From Paraglaciecola sp. L3A3 (GTDB lineage Bacteria > Pseudomonadota > Gammaproteobacteria > Enterobacterales > Alteromonadaceae): DNA of 64,000 nt. Positions 17,774 through 27,386 of this stretch are shown here, in pieces. The DNA lies in NCBI RefSeq assembly GCF_009796765.1, contig NZ_CP047023.1, forward strand, positions 620,001 through 684,000, in the 5' to 3' direction. Made by a program: the position numbers and the translations under genes. A model generated the notes under the pieces. The model was given only the letters and a program-made list of their open reading frames with translations. It was not told the DNA's origin and did not search any database. Positions within the stretch are counted from its first letter, which is position 1. The number at the start of each line of letters is the position of its first letter.

Positions 17774-18757
17774 TTAAACTTTTAAATCAGCTAATAATGC
17801 CAAGCTGTGTAGGCGATCCTCAAGATCATATATCGGCATAGACACTATGACTTCGTCCACTTGGGTGGCGTCTATAAATTTTTCTAGTTTTTGTTTTACT
17901 GTGTTTTGGCTGCCCACCAAGGCATAACGCAATGTTTGTTTAACCATCATTTCTTCTATTTCTGTCCAGCGACTTTGCATGTTGTCGGTAGGTGGTTGAA
18001 ATGTTTGGTTATTACCTCGGCGCAAATTGACAAATTGTTGCTGTAAAGAACTAAACAGATAGTTTGCCTGCTCATCAGTATCGGCGACTACCGCCATCAT
18101 ACCCGCCGAAACATAAGGGCTAGCCTGTTGAGCTGACGGCTTAAAGCCTTGTCGATAAAGATTGAGGGCGTCGAATAACTGATCAGGTGCAAAGTGTGAC
18201 GCAAATGAATAAGGTAAACCCTTGCTGGCCGCTAATTGTGCACTGTACAAACTAGAACCCAGTAACCAAATCGGAATATTACTGTTATTGCCTGGCACAG
18301 CAATGATGGTTTGCTCGGGCTGTTGTGGACCGAGTAATTGTTGTAACTCCTCAATGTCTTGTGGATATTGATCAACACTGCCTTGTAAGTTTCGCCTTAA
18401 TGCTCTGGCTGTTGCCATGTCTGTGCCCGGCGCTCGGCCTAAACCTAAATCAATCCGCCCAGGATATAAGGCTTCAAGCGTGCCAAATTGTTCGGCAATA
18501 ATGAGAGGCGAATGATTGGGTAACATGATCCCACCGGCACCAATACGAATATGTTTAGTGGCCGCAGCTATATGGCTAATAGCTAATGCTGTAGCCGAAC
18601 TTGCAACGCCCAACATGCCATGATGTTCAGCCAACCAAATACGGCTATAACCTAACTGCTCAGCCGCTACGGCCATTTCACGACTGTTGTTTAATGCTGT
18701 GGTGATAGTGCTGCCCTGACATACAGGGGCGAGATCAAGCAAAGATAATGGGATCAT
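17774..18757 (-). CDS. LLM-class (luciferase-like) flavin-dependent oxidoreductase
   Basis: A bacterial-luciferase-like TIM barrel of 327 aa with the group-1 pattern: the first-strand [60 protein letters not shown] (split here by known strands) and PIWLLGSS. Members use FMNH2 from a separate reductase and oxidise small organics; the substrate cannot be told from sequence. It is the upstream gene of a short set with the FKBP. 200 bp separate it from the divergent GH16 gene, where the polysaccharide region begins. Confidence 0.85.
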   Translation of the reverse strand: MIPLSLLDLAPVCQGSTITTALNNSREMAVAAEQLGYSRIWLAEHHGMLGVASSATALAISHIAAATKHIRIGAGGIMLPNHSPLIIAEQFGTLEALYPGRIDLGLGRAPGTDMATARALRRNLQGSVDQYPQDIEELQQLLGPQQPEQTIIAVPGNNSNIPIWLLGSSLYSAQLAASKGLPYSFASHFAPDQLFDALNLYRQGFKPSAQQASPYVSAGMMAVVADTDEQANYLFSSLQQQFVNLRRGNNQTFQPPTDNMQSRWTEIEEMMVKQTLRYALVGSQNTVKQKLEKFIDATQVDEVIVSMPIYDLEDRLHSLALLADLKV

Positions 18758-18959
18758 AAGGTCTTAATTTGTAAGCAATGAGTAATAGATTTGGGGGTGC
18801 ATCACAATATTACAAGACAATAAGCTTTAAGTGTTTAGGTTAACGAGGGACTGATAAAATGAGTTTCATACAGCGAAGATAAATTTGTATTGGCGTATTT
18901 CTATCTAAGATATTTTTGTGTTAACTTGCAATTACCAATTTTTATTTAAGAGTAAATTG

Positions 18960-19820
18960 ATGAAGTTAAATATAAATTACTTGTTTGTGGCAATATCTTT
19001 GTTCGGGATAAGTATTATGTCTTCATGCGTTACCAATAATCAGATGCTAGCTGACAAAGCCGAGGCCCCAGCTGAACAACAGTATCCTACCCCTCCAAAG
19101 GGTAAAGAATGGGTAGCTATTCGTGAACATTCAGATGAGTTTAATGCTAGCCAGCTTGATAAAACAAAGTGGCAAGCGAAACACCCATTTTGGGAAGGCC
19201 GAGATAGTTACTTTACACCTAGCAATGTATCAGTTGCTGACGGTTTTTTACGATTAAAATCGACCTTGATGAACAGTAACGGTGAAGTTAAAAAAGAAAA
19301 TATAAGTTCTGCAATTATCGCTTCCAATAACCCTACATATGGTCCAGGTTATTATGAAGCACGTATTAAGTCTTCTGATTTATCTATGACCACTGCATTT
19401 TGGTTTCAAGGTAAATATTCTGAAATCGATGTAATTGAAAATATTGGCCGCCCTAGTAATGAAGAAAGCCGTGGCATTGAAAGCACTATGAAAATCAATA
19501 CCCACTATTACCCTGATGGTTGGGATAAAGATATAGATTCGCCTATTGATGTAGAGCTGGGGCTGAAAACTCGTGAAGGATTTCACAACTTTGGCGTGTG
19601 GTGGCGTGAGGATAATACCAGCTGGTATTATTTTAACGGAGTAAAAGTCGCTGAAGCTAAACATGGTGGACCGTTCAATGAAAAAATGTATCTATATTTC
19701 GACACTGAAGTGTTTGCTTGGCATGGTTGGCCCACTAAAGAATCTTTGCTAGACCCTAATAAAAATACAGTATTAGTTGATTGGGTTCGAGCTTGGCAGC
19801 TTAAAAACGTTACTAAATAA
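18960..19820 (+). CDS. GH16 glycoside hydrolase lipoprotein, probable agarase/porphyranase
   Basis: Lipoprotein signal with lipobox ending MSSC at about residue 22. One GH16 beta-jelly-roll follows, with the catalytic signature SEIDVIENIG (ExDxxE, two glutamates as nucleophile and acid/base). Other GH16 features are YGPGYYEARIK, TTAFWFQG, FHNFGVWWRED and a C-terminal VLVDWVRAWQL. It cleaves internal beta-linkages of galactans; nearby GH50 and sulfatases favour agar/porphyran, with other GH16 subfamilies possible. ATG at 18960 (286 aa) is taken because the lipobox then sits correctly; 14 codons upstream are open. Being a lipoprotein, it is probably held at the outer membrane. Confidence 0.85.
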   Translation: MKLNINYLFVAISLFGISIMSSCVTNNQMLADKAEAPAEQQYPTPPKGKEWVAIREHSDEFNASQLDKTKWQAKHPFWEGRDSYFTPSNVSVADGFLRLKSTLMNSNGEVKKENISSAIIASNNPTYGPGYYEARIKSSDLSMTTAFWFQGKYSEIDVIENIGRPSNEESRGIESTMKINTHYYPDGWDKDIDSPIDVELGLKTREGFHNFGVWWREDNTSWYYFNGVKVAEAKHGGPFNEKMYLYFDTEVFAWHGWPTKESLLDPNKNTVLVDWVRAWQLKNVTK

Positions 19821-19831
19821 TTTAGTCATTC

Positions 19832-19882
19832 TGTGTTGCAATTAGCCAGAAAATTGAGTGTTTTTTGGCTAATAGCAACACA
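19832..19882 (+). terminator. Long two-part hairpin after the GH16 gene
   Basis: TGTGTTGC (19832-19839) and TTAGCCA (19842-19848) pair perfectly with TGGCTAA (19866-19872) and GCAACACA (19875-19882). Fifteen base pairs with one small internal loop, 12 nt after the stop. No U-run follows, so it may stabilise the 3' end or need a factor; the loop contains T6. Confidence 0.5.
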
Positions 19883-19921
19883 GAGTCAGGCTATTTTCGC
19901 TTTTCGTGAAGTATACATTTA

Positions 19922-20012
19922 ATACCATTCTAGCTAAATTAGTCGTTACTCAGAATGCGTCCAGTGCTTTTAAGTTCTTGCTGAGCGACTAATTATTTAA
20001 CTAGATTGGTAT
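19922..20012. repeat. 91-bp imperfect palindromic element (MITE-like)
   Basis: The left arm from ATACCATTCTAGCTAAAT (19922) is nearly the reverse complement of the right arm ending ATTTAACTAGATTGGTAT (20012). The arms are about 32 bp and include TAGTCG/CGACTA and ACTCAG/CTGAG, around a 27-nt centre. The gene-free stretch 19821-20246 holds only this and the preceding hairpin. It looks like a mobile small repeat; a related ATACCAATCT string is at 48658-48667. Confidence 0.6.
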
Positions 20013-20246
20013 AAGCTTTGCTGCTCTTTCTGATTGATCTAATCAAACATTCTTATATTCCTTTCAGCATTTTTATTAAATCCATCGCTATTATTTATCA
20101 CTGCACAATATTGGTTCATATATGGTAAGGTGAATTATAAGTAAAAAATATAATTTAATGGTTTTTGGCAAAAACAATGTCTCTCTAATGAACAACTAAA
20201 AAGCGAAGTATTGGCATAACGTGTCACTAAATTTAGGTTAAGGAAT

Positions 20247-21677
20247 ATGATGATTTTGGCTAAACCATACTGGTTATTATTAATACTTTTTGTGGTACTT
20301 GGTTGCAGCGTAAAAGACACTAAAACTTCTCAATCGAAGCAATCTCAGCAAAAGCCCAATGTTATATTTATTTTGGCTGATGATTTGGGGTATGGAGATA
20401 TTGGTGCTTACGGACAACAAAAAATTAAAACGCCTAATATTGATAAATTAGCTTTAGAGGGCATCAAGTTTAACCAACATTATGCTGGCTCTCCTGTTTG
20501 TGGGCCTTCTCGTGCTTCATTATTAACGGGGATGCATACCGGACATAGTAAGGTGAGGGGTAATCCTAGATGGACAAATTCAGGCAAACCAGTTGAATTA
20601 GGTGAGTCAGATATTACGGTTGGAGATGTGTTCAAATCAGCGGGCTATAACACTGCTATTATTGGCAAGTGGGCTATGGCCGATGCCAAAGAAACAAATA
20701 TTGAAGCCATGCCTAGTAGTAAAGGTTTTGACTACTTTTTTGGCTTTAAGACACATAAAGAAGCTCATCATTATTATTGGCATAGGTTATTTAAAAACAA
20801 CGAACCTTATATTTTAACTGAAAATGATTTTGCCCAGAAAAAAGGTAAATACACCCATGATTTATTTACCGATCAAGCGCTAAATTTTGTCGATAAAAAT
20901 AAAGATGATCCTTTCTTTTTATACCTAGCTTTTACCATCCCACACTTAGAACTCACAGTGCCTGAAGATTCAAAAAAACCATATCAAATTCTCGATTGGC
21001 CAAAACGAAAAATGAATACTAAAGGCCATTATAAAAATGATGAAGAAGGTCATACTGCTTACGCTGGTATGGTATCAAGAATGGACAGGGATATTGGTGT
21101 GTTGATGGATAAACTTAAATCTTTGGGCATAGACGACAACACACTGGTTATTTTTACTAGTGATAACGGCCATGAATATGATCGATTAAAGCAGCCTTTT
21201 TTTAATAGTAACGGGCCTTTCAGAGGCATGAAACGTGATTTATACGAAGGAGGAATTCGTATGCCTTTTATTGCACGTTGGCCTAACAAGATTCAACAGA
21301 ATACTGAAACTAATCACGTCTCAGCATTTTGGGATTTTATGGCCACGGCATGTGATATCACAAAGGTCGATGAGTGCCCTAGTTCAGACGGTATTTCTTA
21401 TCTTCCCACTTTGTTAAGCCAAGATAAGCAAGTCAAGCACGACTTTTTATACTGGGAATTTAATGAAAGAAAAGGCCCAATTCAGGCTGTTGTTCAGGAT
21501 AATTGGAAATTAATCAAAAATAGCAAAGGGCTGGAACTCTATGATTTGTCGCAAGATAAAGCAGAGTCTAATAACCTAATACATGCGCAACCCGCATTGG
21601 CAGTCAAACTGCTGACAAAACTCGAAGGCGCAAGAACTCCTCATCCAGAGTTTACTTTACAACAACTTACTCCTTAA
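20247..21677 (+). CDS. Family S1 sulfatase, lipoprotein
   Basis: Lipobox VVLGC with Cys20. Then a type I sulfatase core: NVIFILADDLGYGD (metal-binding Asp pair), VCGPSRASLLTG with Cys85 to be changed to formylglycine (CxPSR), TAIIGKWAMA, and FTSDNGHEYD for the C-terminal Asp-Asn. 476 aa, normal for arylsulfatase-like enzymes. It removes sulfate esters from a carbohydrate; the target is not readable from sequence, but the GH16 gene and GH50 agarase suggest sulfated galactan. ATG at 20247 or 20250 (AAGGA just upstream favours the second). Needs an anaerobic or FGE maturase encoded elsewhere. Confidence 0.9.
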   Translation: MMILAKPYWLLLILFVVLGCSVKDTKTSQSKQSQQKPNVIFILADDLGYGDIGAYGQQKIKTPNIDKLALEGIKFNQHYAGSPVCGPSRASLLTGMHTGHSKVRGNPRWTNSGKPVELGESDITVGDVFKSAGYNTAIIGKWAMADAKETNIEAMPSSKGFDYFFGFKTHKEAHHYYWHRLFKNNEPYILTENDFAQKKGKYTHDLFTDQALNFVDKNKDDPFFLYLAFTIPHLELTVPEDSKKPYQILDWPKRKMNTKGHYKNDEEGHTAYAGMVSRMDRDIGVLMDKLKSLGIDDNTLVIFTSDNGHEYDRLKQPFFNSNGPFRGMKRDLYEGGIRMPFIARWPNKIQQNTETNHVSAFWDFMATACDITKVDECPSSDGISYLPTLLSQDKQVKHDFLYWEFNERKGPIQAVVQDNWKLIKNSKGLELYDLSQDKAESNNLIHAQPALAVKLLTKLEGARTPHPEFTLQQLTP

Positions 21678-21854
21678 ATATTCGCCACAGCAAACAATTA
21701 TTTTTACGCCTTTGTTATTATTTTAATAGCTAAAGCATTGATGTTTTTGTTAGATAAAACGTCATTTGTGCTAATCGTCTAAATTACCTTTGACATCAAT
21801 TCAATTGCACCTTATTTATAGAGCTACACGCCACAACTGTTATTAAGGTGATTA

Positions 21855-23435
21855 ATGTTTTTGCTTGTAAGTGCTTATTTTCCGATCATCTTATTGATTT
21901 ATTTAATGACAAAAAAGAACAATTGGGCCGCCAATAAAGCTTTACCTCTTTGCGCTTTGTTTTCTTATTTGTTGATGTTATTTGTCTTCAATTTTACAGC
22001 TGATGTGGTTAATGCTTCTTTAGTGAGTGGTATATTATTGGCCTTAACGCCGATTATGATTATAGCTGGTGCTATTTTTTTATTTCGTTGTATGGAAGTT
22101 ACCGGCGCACTTGAGATTATTCGTAATTGGTTAAACAACATCAGTCATAATGCTGTGGCGCAACTGATGATTGTTGCTTGGGCTTTTGCTTTTCTAATAG
22201 AAGGCGCTAGTGGTTTTGGTACACCCGCAGCCATTGCCGCGCCAATCTTAGTTGGCTTAGGGTTCCCAGCTCTTAGGGTTGCTATATGTTGTCTTATTTT
22301 AAATACTATCCCCGTGACATTTGGCGCAGTTGGCACCCCTATTTGGTTTGGCTTAGCGATGACAGACCTCACTCCCTTGTTATTACAAGATGTAGCATGG
22401 AAATCTGCGCTAATTAATACAGTTGCTGCCCCCTTTGTTGTCATTGCCGCGCTGGCATTTGTGGTAGAGGATAAACGCCAACTTAGACAAAACTTGCTAT
22501 TTATTATTCTGTCGACTTTTGCCTGTACTTTACCTTATCTATTACTCAGCGCTATCTCTGTGGAGTTTCCATCGTTAGTGGGTGGTTTGATTGGATTAAT
22601 TTTAACTTTGCTATTGGCTAAATTTAATATTGGCCTAAGTAGTAATAATTTGGCTCCACATGCTGCAGTTGATGTGCCCCTATTTATATTGTTAAAAGCA
22701 AGCTTTCCGTTATGGGGAACTGTATTGCTTTTAGTGGTGACTAGGATCCCTGATTTAGGCATTAAAAGTCTGTTACAACTTACCGCACCTGCTTGGCAGC
22801 TAAGCCTTGGAACGCTAGGTGACTTTAGCATCAGCGCTGCTCTGGTGTTAAAACTAGAGCATATATTACAGACCAATATTACTTGGCAGCATAACTTGTT
22901 ATATGTGCCATCAATTATCCCCTTTGTTTTTATGGGTAGCTTAACTCTGTTATGGTTTAAAAATAGCTCACTAGCATCTGTCTTTAATTACACTAAAAGT
23001 AGTATGCAAAAGCCGGTTATTGCCCTAATGGGGGCATTGGTCTTTGTCAACATGATGATGCTTGGCGGTGAACATTCTGCGGTAAACCTAATCGGCCAAA
23101 ATTTAGCGAGTTTAAGTGGCGAATACTGGGGCTTTTTTGCGCCGTTTTTAGGGGCATTAGGTTCGTTTTTTTCTGGCTCAGCAACTATATCTAATTTAAC
23201 TTTTGCGGGTATTCAACAATCTATCGCCACAGATCTTAATTTAAATGTCACTACAATATTGGCTTTACAGTCGGTAGGTGCTGCTATGGGCAACATGATA
23301 TGTATCAATAATATTGTGGCAGTAACCTCAATTTTGGCGTTACATAACAGCGAAGGTTATATATTAAAACGTAGTATGTTGGTAGTGGTACTCTACGGAA
23401 TAATTGCTGGTTTAATGGGATTGTTATTGTATTAG
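21855..23435 (+). CDS. L-lactate permease family (LctP) transporter
   Basis: About 13 membrane helices in 526 aa. Family signatures are FAFLIEGASGFGTPAAIAAP (residues about 112-131), NTIPVTFGAVGTPIW, and near the C terminus GALGSFFSGSATISNLTF and NMICINNIVAVTS. LctP/GlcA proteins import lactate or glycolate with protons. It lies between two sulfatase genes on the same strand, which raises the possibility that it imports a 2-hydroxy acid released from polysaccharide catabolism. ATG at 21855 with AAGGTGA upstream. Confidence 0.87.
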   Translation: MFLLVSAYFPIILLIYLMTKKNNWAANKALPLCALFSYLLMLFVFNFTADVVNASLVSGILLALTPIMIIAGAIFLFRCMEVTGALEIIRNWLNNISHNAVAQLMIVAWAFAFLIEGASGFGTPAAIAAPILVGLGFPALRVAICCLILNTIPVTFGAVGTPIWFGLAMTDLTPLLLQDVAWKSALINTVAAPFVVIAALAFVVEDKRQLRQNLLFIILSTFACTLPYLLLSAISVEFPSLVGGLIGLILTLLLAKFNIGLSSNNLAPHAAVDVPLFILLKASFPLWGTVLLLVVTRIPDLGIKSLLQLTAPAWQLSLGTLGDFSISAALVLKLEHILQTNITWQHNLLYVPSIIPFVFMGSLTLLWFKNSSLASVFNYTKSSMQKPVIALMGALVFVNMMMLGGEHSAVNLIGQNLASLSGEYWGFFAPFLGALGSFFSGSATISNLTFAGIQQSIATDLNLNVTTILALQSVGAAMGNMICINNIVAVTSILALHNSEGYILKRSMLVVVLYGIIAGLMGLLLY

Positions 23436-23497
23436 CAGTTTAAGAGCAGTAGATAGTTTAAAAATAAGAGTAAGGTTATCGACCGACCTCAAATCCC

Positions 23498-23528
23498 GTC
23501 ATTCTTGCATGTCGTTAGCAGGAATCCA
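23498..23528 (+). repeat. Short palindromic repeat, copy 1 (ATTCYTGC...GCAGGAAT)
   Basis: GTCATTCTTGCATGT then CGTTAGCAGGAATCCA. Arms ATTCYTGC/GCAGGAAT would form a hairpin. Other copies are at 27540-27570 (same strand) and 34873-34903 (opposite strand), each in intergenic DNA. A REP-like family. Confidence 0.7.
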
Positions 23529-23550
23529 TTGAAAATAGTGAATAGTAAAA

Positions 23551-23574
23551 GCCAAAGCTAAAGCTAAAGCTAAA
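23551..23574 (+). repeat. Hexanucleotide tandem repeat (GCYAAA)x4
   Basis: GCCAAA followed by three GCTAAA units, in the noncoding gap between the permease and the second sulfatase. It is intergenic, so a length change would alter only spacing to the sulfatase start, about 130 bp away. Confidence 0.7.
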
Positions 23575-23704
23575 AGATTTTCATAGAGGTGCACTGTTTC
23601 TGTGGGTTGTTGGTAAATATTGAGTAAAGTGAAAAATGAAGAGGCTAATTTATGTATATTTAAGCTATTGAGCCTCAATGCTGGTGTTTTTGCAGGAATT
23701 TATC

Positions 23705-25942
23705 ATGAATAGAATAAAAGTAGTGCCGCAAAATTTTTTTGTTAACAAGGGGTTGCTAGTTTTGTTGTTACTCTGTCTAGGTTTGTCAGCTTGTGGTGGT
23801 GGCAGTACTGCAGCAGATCCTGCGATTGATGTGCCCGTTGAGCCGACTCCAGATCCTACACCAACCCCCACTGTTCCTGATGCAAAAAATATATTACTGA
23901 TCATTTCTGATGACCAAGGTTTAGATGCCTCCGCACAATACGCTTATAGCAATGACATACCCTCAACACCTAAACTCGACCAATTGGCTAGTGCCGGGAT
24001 CGTGTTTGATAATGCTTGGGCGACGCCGGCATGTACTACATCACGAGCTAATCTTATTACCGGAAAATTTGGCGTAAATTCTGGGGTAACTTATGTTCCA
24101 GCAGAGTTAAATACTGATCATCAGGTTTTGCAACAATACCTAGCAACGCATGTCGCTACACAAAACTATGTTTCTGCTGTGTTTGGTAAATGGCATTTGG
24201 CAGGCGCCAGCAAACAAGCCAATCATCCCAATGAAGTAGGCTTAGACTATTATGCTGGAAACTTAGGCAATGTTGACGACTATTACAATTGGCAGCTCAC
24301 CACCAATGGAGTGAATGAGACAAGTGATGTGTATCATACAACGAAAATTACTGATTTAGCTGCAGACTGGATAAGACAACAAAGCCACCCTTGGTTTGTT
24401 TGGCTAGCCTATTCAGCCCCCCACGCGCCATTTCATTTACCCCCAGCTAGTTTGCACAACCGAGCATTGTCAGGTACTAGCGAGGATATAAATGGTCATC
24501 CTCGACAATACTACTTAGCGGCTATTGAAGCTATGGACGCAGAAATTGCAAGATTAATTGATGGCCTAGATGATGATGTTCGCAACAATACCGTCATCAT
24601 ATTTGTCGGCGATAATGGTACTCCTAGTCGTGTTATTGATACTGCGGTGTTTAATCAAAACCACGGAAAGAACACTTTGTATCAAGGTGGCGTGGCGGTG
24701 CCTTTAATTATTTCTGGGGCGGGCGTAACACGACAGAATGAACGTGAAAATGCCTTGGTTACCGTGACTGACTTATATGCAACTATAGGCCAGATTGCCG
24801 GCATTGAGCAAAGCTCAGTCCATGATAGTACTAGTTTTGCAGCTTTATTAGATGATGCCACGGCCAGCACCAATAACATGATATTTACTCAATTTGAATC
24901 GGCTGCTACCACAGGTGTAACGGTTAGAAATGACACATACAAATTAATTCAATTTGCTGGTGGTGACCGTGAACTGTATCAGCTCAGTCAAAATGTAGAC
25001 GAGACAAATAACATCATAAACGATGCTAGTGTGGCCAATACCCTAACTGCGCTTAGCCAATTTGCCGATAGTATTGTCGATAGTACTGTTACTCAACCAA
25101 TCAATATCACTAATGCAACACTCGCCAATGGCAGCGGAAACTGTGCTGATTATGTTGCTGAATACACAGCAAATGCGACAGACGTGGCCAATGACCGAGC
25201 TTTTATTGGTGATTTACAAATCACTGTCAGCGACAACAAATGTGTGTTCAGCAGTAATGCCATTCCCAACCACGACTTTAATGATGGTGGTACTGCTTTT
25301 CCTAATACTGTATCTGCACAAAATGCGCGCTTTGAAATAAGCAATGCGCCGCAAATTGCTGCCAGTACAACATCCCTCAGTTTAGATGTAGATAACGCGA
25401 TTTTATTGAATGGTGTAAAAGTAGATCTGCTTGCTGCAGGCTGTTTTGGTGTAGGTAATGGCAAAATTGGTTGTAACGATATATCGACTCCATGGCGGTA
25501 CGACCCTATGCACCCGGCTAATGGTTTTAATGTCGATAGCCATAACGCCCATGCCCAACCAGATGGCACTTACCATTATCATGGCTCACCATTTGCGCTA
25601 TTTGCTGATAACGATACCCAAGCCTCACCAGTTATAGGGTTTGCTGCAGACGGTTTTCCCATTTATGGTTCGTACTTTGCAGACCAAACAAGTATACGTA
25701 AAGCCCAATCCAGTTACCGTTTAAAGTCAGGGGCACGATCTTCTGCAGCGGGTGACCCAGGTGGTAACTATGACGGTGCTTTTCGAGACGACTATGAATA
25801 TGTTGAAGGCTTAGGGGATTTAGATGCATGCAACGGAATGACTATAAACGGCGTTTACGCCTATTACATTACCGATAACTACCCTTATGTACTGGCATGT
25901 TTTTCGGGAACACCTGACCTTAGTTTTAATAAAGGTGGGTAA
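23705..25942 (+). CDS. Sulfatase fused to a C-terminal YHYH domain, lipoprotein
   Basis: 745 aa from the ATG at 23705 (AGGA 8 nt upstream). Lipobox LSAC with Cys30, then a Pro/Thr-rich tether (PTPDPTPTPTVPD). The sulfatase core (60-460) has LLIISDDQGLD, a modified active-site motif ACTTSRANLITG (Cys110; threonine where CxPSR/CxAxR enzymes have Pro/Ala), GKWHLAG and FVGDNGTPSR. The last 250 residues are a YHYH-family domain (DGTYHYHGSPFAL, GFAADGFPIYGSY, plus cysteines around residues 490, 590, 605 and 722). YHYH domains are exported and of unknown function. Maturation to formylglycine is plausible but less certain because of the CTTSR core. No frameshift is seen at the join. Confidence 0.82.
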   Translation: MNRIKVVPQNFFVNKGLLVLLLLCLGLSACGGGSTAADPAIDVPVEPTPDPTPTPTVPDAKNILLIISDDQGLDASAQYAYSNDIPSTPKLDQLASAGIVFDNAWATPACTTSRANLITGKFGVNSGVTYVPAELNTDHQVLQQYLATHVATQNYVSAVFGKWHLAGASKQANHPNEVGLDYYAGNLGNVDDYYNWQLTTNGVNETSDVYHTTKITDLAADWIRQQSHPWFVWLAYSAPHAPFHLPPASLHNRALSGTSEDINGHPRQYYLAAIEAMDAEIARLIDGLDDDVRNNTVIIFVGDNGTPSRVIDTAVFNQNHGKNTLYQGGVAVPLIISGAGVTRQNERENALVTVTDLYATIGQIAGIEQSSVHDSTSFAALLDDATASTNNMIFTQFESAATTGVTVRNDTYKLIQFAGGDRELYQLSQNVDETNNIINDASVANTLTALSQFADSIVDSTVTQPINITNATLANGSGNCADYVAEYTANATDVANDRAFIGDLQITVSDNKCVFSSNAIPNHDFNDGGTAFPNTVSAQNARFEISNAPQIAASTTSLSLDVDNAILLNGVKVDLLAAGCFGVGNGKIGCNDISTPWRYDPMHPANGFNVDSHNAHAQPDGTYHYHGSPFALFADNDTQASPVIGFAADGFPIYGSYFADQTSIRKAQSSYRLKSGARSSAAGDPGGNYDGAFRDDYEYVEGLGDLDACNGMTINGVYAYYITDNYPYVLACFSGTPDLSFNKGG

Positions 25943-25946
25943 AAGT

Positions 25947-25966
25947 AGTTTAAGAGTAGTAGATAG
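25947..25966 (+). repeat. Post-stop segment shared with the permease 3' flank
   Basis: AGTTTAAGAGTAGTAGATAG matches 23437-23456 at 19 of 20 positions; both begin within 5 bp of a stop codon. Related purine-rich text (AGCCAAAGATT...CACAGAGGTTCATAGAG) follows here and in weaker form at 23551-23600 and 34757-34795. The rest of 25967-26234 shows no gene. Confidence 0.5.
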
Positions 25967-26234
25967 AAAAATATAAAAGCTAAGCCAAAGATTGTCACAG
26001 AGGTTCATAGAGAAATAAAAAAGCAGAGTGGGGCAAAATAAAGCAGAGGCCATTTTTTACAGACTAAAAACTCAAACGCTACACCAACGGGCGTGTTCAG
26101 AAGATAAAAATAGGTAATTTCGCTGGATGTATTGGGCATACAGAGAGTTTATGCTCGCAGTTGTTTTGCTTGCTTTATCTTTATCTTTTCAATTATGCTG
26201 ATAGCGGACTCAAATACTATAAAGGGAAAATTCA

Positions 26235-27386
26235 ATGCTTTATAAGCTTGAAAGCTGGAGGGGAATGGCTGCTATTGCAGTTGTGCTTTTTCATTCTCCA
26301 TTTAATTATTATAACGATAAAATTAGTTTTATAAACAACTCATACCTATTTGTTGATCTATTTTTTATTTTGTCTGGATTTGTAATGTCTTTTGTTTATA
26401 CAGCAAAAATAAGAGAAGGGGGGCTAAGCTTTTTAGAGTTTTCTTTTCTTAGATTAGCTAGGCTATATCCTCTGCATTTATTTATGCTCTTATCTTGGTT
26501 AATATATCTTTTAACAAAGGAACTTTTCTTTCAACAATTTGCTATAGGTTCCCCTCAATTTTCTCCTGAAACCAATAACAATTTAGTATCATTTTTTAAG
26601 CATTTATTTTTACTTAATGGCATTTTTCCTAGTACTCCATTGTCATGGAATGGGCCTAGTTGGAGCATAAGTGTTGAGTTTTTTACTTACATTATTTTCT
26701 ATCTATTTGTTATATCTACTCCTAAAAAAAGCCTGATGATACCTTTAATATTCTCAATTTTGTTTTATATGGCATTATTTCTACTGAAAACAGGTTTTCT
26801 CGAAATAAGTATTGGAACAGAAATTGTAAGATGTTTAGCTGGCTTTTCCCTAGGAATATACATTCATAGACTTAAGCAGTTAAAAGAACAAAAACTAAAA
26901 ACTAAAAACGAAAAAAAATTAAACGTATATGTATTAGAAATTTTCTCTATTTCTTTACTATGCACTTCAATTACCTTATCAGGAAATATTATATTTGAAT
27001 TTATATCCATTTTATCTATGGGCATAATAATCTACGTTTTTTCAGACAAAAATAGCGGTAGTGTAGGTAAGGTTTTGGAAACTAAGTATCTCAAACTTAT
27101 TGGGAAATGGTCTTTTTCTATCTACATGGTTCATTCCTTGGTGATATCAGTACACAAAGTTATTGCAGATATTCTGTTTCCTATTGGTTATAATAATTTA
27201 TCAGGTTACATTACTGTTATAATAAATTTTTCAATCTTGGTAATGACAATATTAGTTTCGATATTTACCTTTAAGTTTATAGAAGATAAATTTCGAAATA
27301 AATCTAAAGAAACAAATCTAAAGAAGATACTTACGAAGGCTCCCATTTTAAAAAATAGCAAAAAAACAACTTGTTCTAAGCTTTAA
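26235..27386 (+). CDS. Acyltransferase family 3 (OafA-like) membrane protein
   Basis: 383 aa, about ten membrane helices. Signatures at the N terminus: the first-helix RGMAAIAVVLFHS (catalytic His), then NNSYLFVDLFFILSGFVM and FLRLARLYPLHL; mid-protein NGPSWSISVEFFTYI. These are typical of acetyltransferases that O-acylate LPS O-antigen, capsule or exopolysaccharide. Much more AT-rich than the sulfatase gene before it, with long A/T runs and a Lys-rich C-terminal tail, so recent transfer is plausible. Clear AAGGGA site. The glycan genes on the opposite strand downstream suggest a shared surface-polysaccharide role. Confidence 0.86.
   Translation: MLYKLESWRGMAAIAVVLFHSPFNYYNDKISFINNSYLFVDLFFILSGFVMSFVYTAKIREGGLSFLEFSFLRLARLYPLHLFMLLSWLIYLLTKELFFQQFAIGSPQFSPETNNNLVSFFKHLFLLNGIFPSTPLSWNGPSWSISVEFFTYIIFYLFVISTPKKSLMIPLIFSILFYMALFLLKTGFLEISIGTEIVRCLAGFSLGIYIHRLKQLKEQKLKTKNEKKLNVYVLEIFSISLLCTSITLSGNIIFEFISILSMGIIIYVFSDKNSGSVGKVLETKYLKLIGKWSFSIYMVHSLVISVHKVIADILFPIGYNNLSGYITVIINFSILVMTILVSIFTFKFIEDKFRNKSKETNLKKILTKAPILKNSKKTTCSKL

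Noticed and set aside
17774..18757. LLM oxidoreductase as bacterial luciferase
   Set aside because: No luxB partner or lux genes; the N-terminal and AEHHGM patterns are those of the general LLM group 1.
23551..23574. Tandem hexamer as possible CRISPR or iteron
   Set aside because: Only four 6-bp units with no spacers, and no replication or Cas genes nearby.
25150..25569. 139-codon frame opposite the YHYH domain
   Set aside because: Lies entirely over well-supported coding sequence and shows no protein family features.
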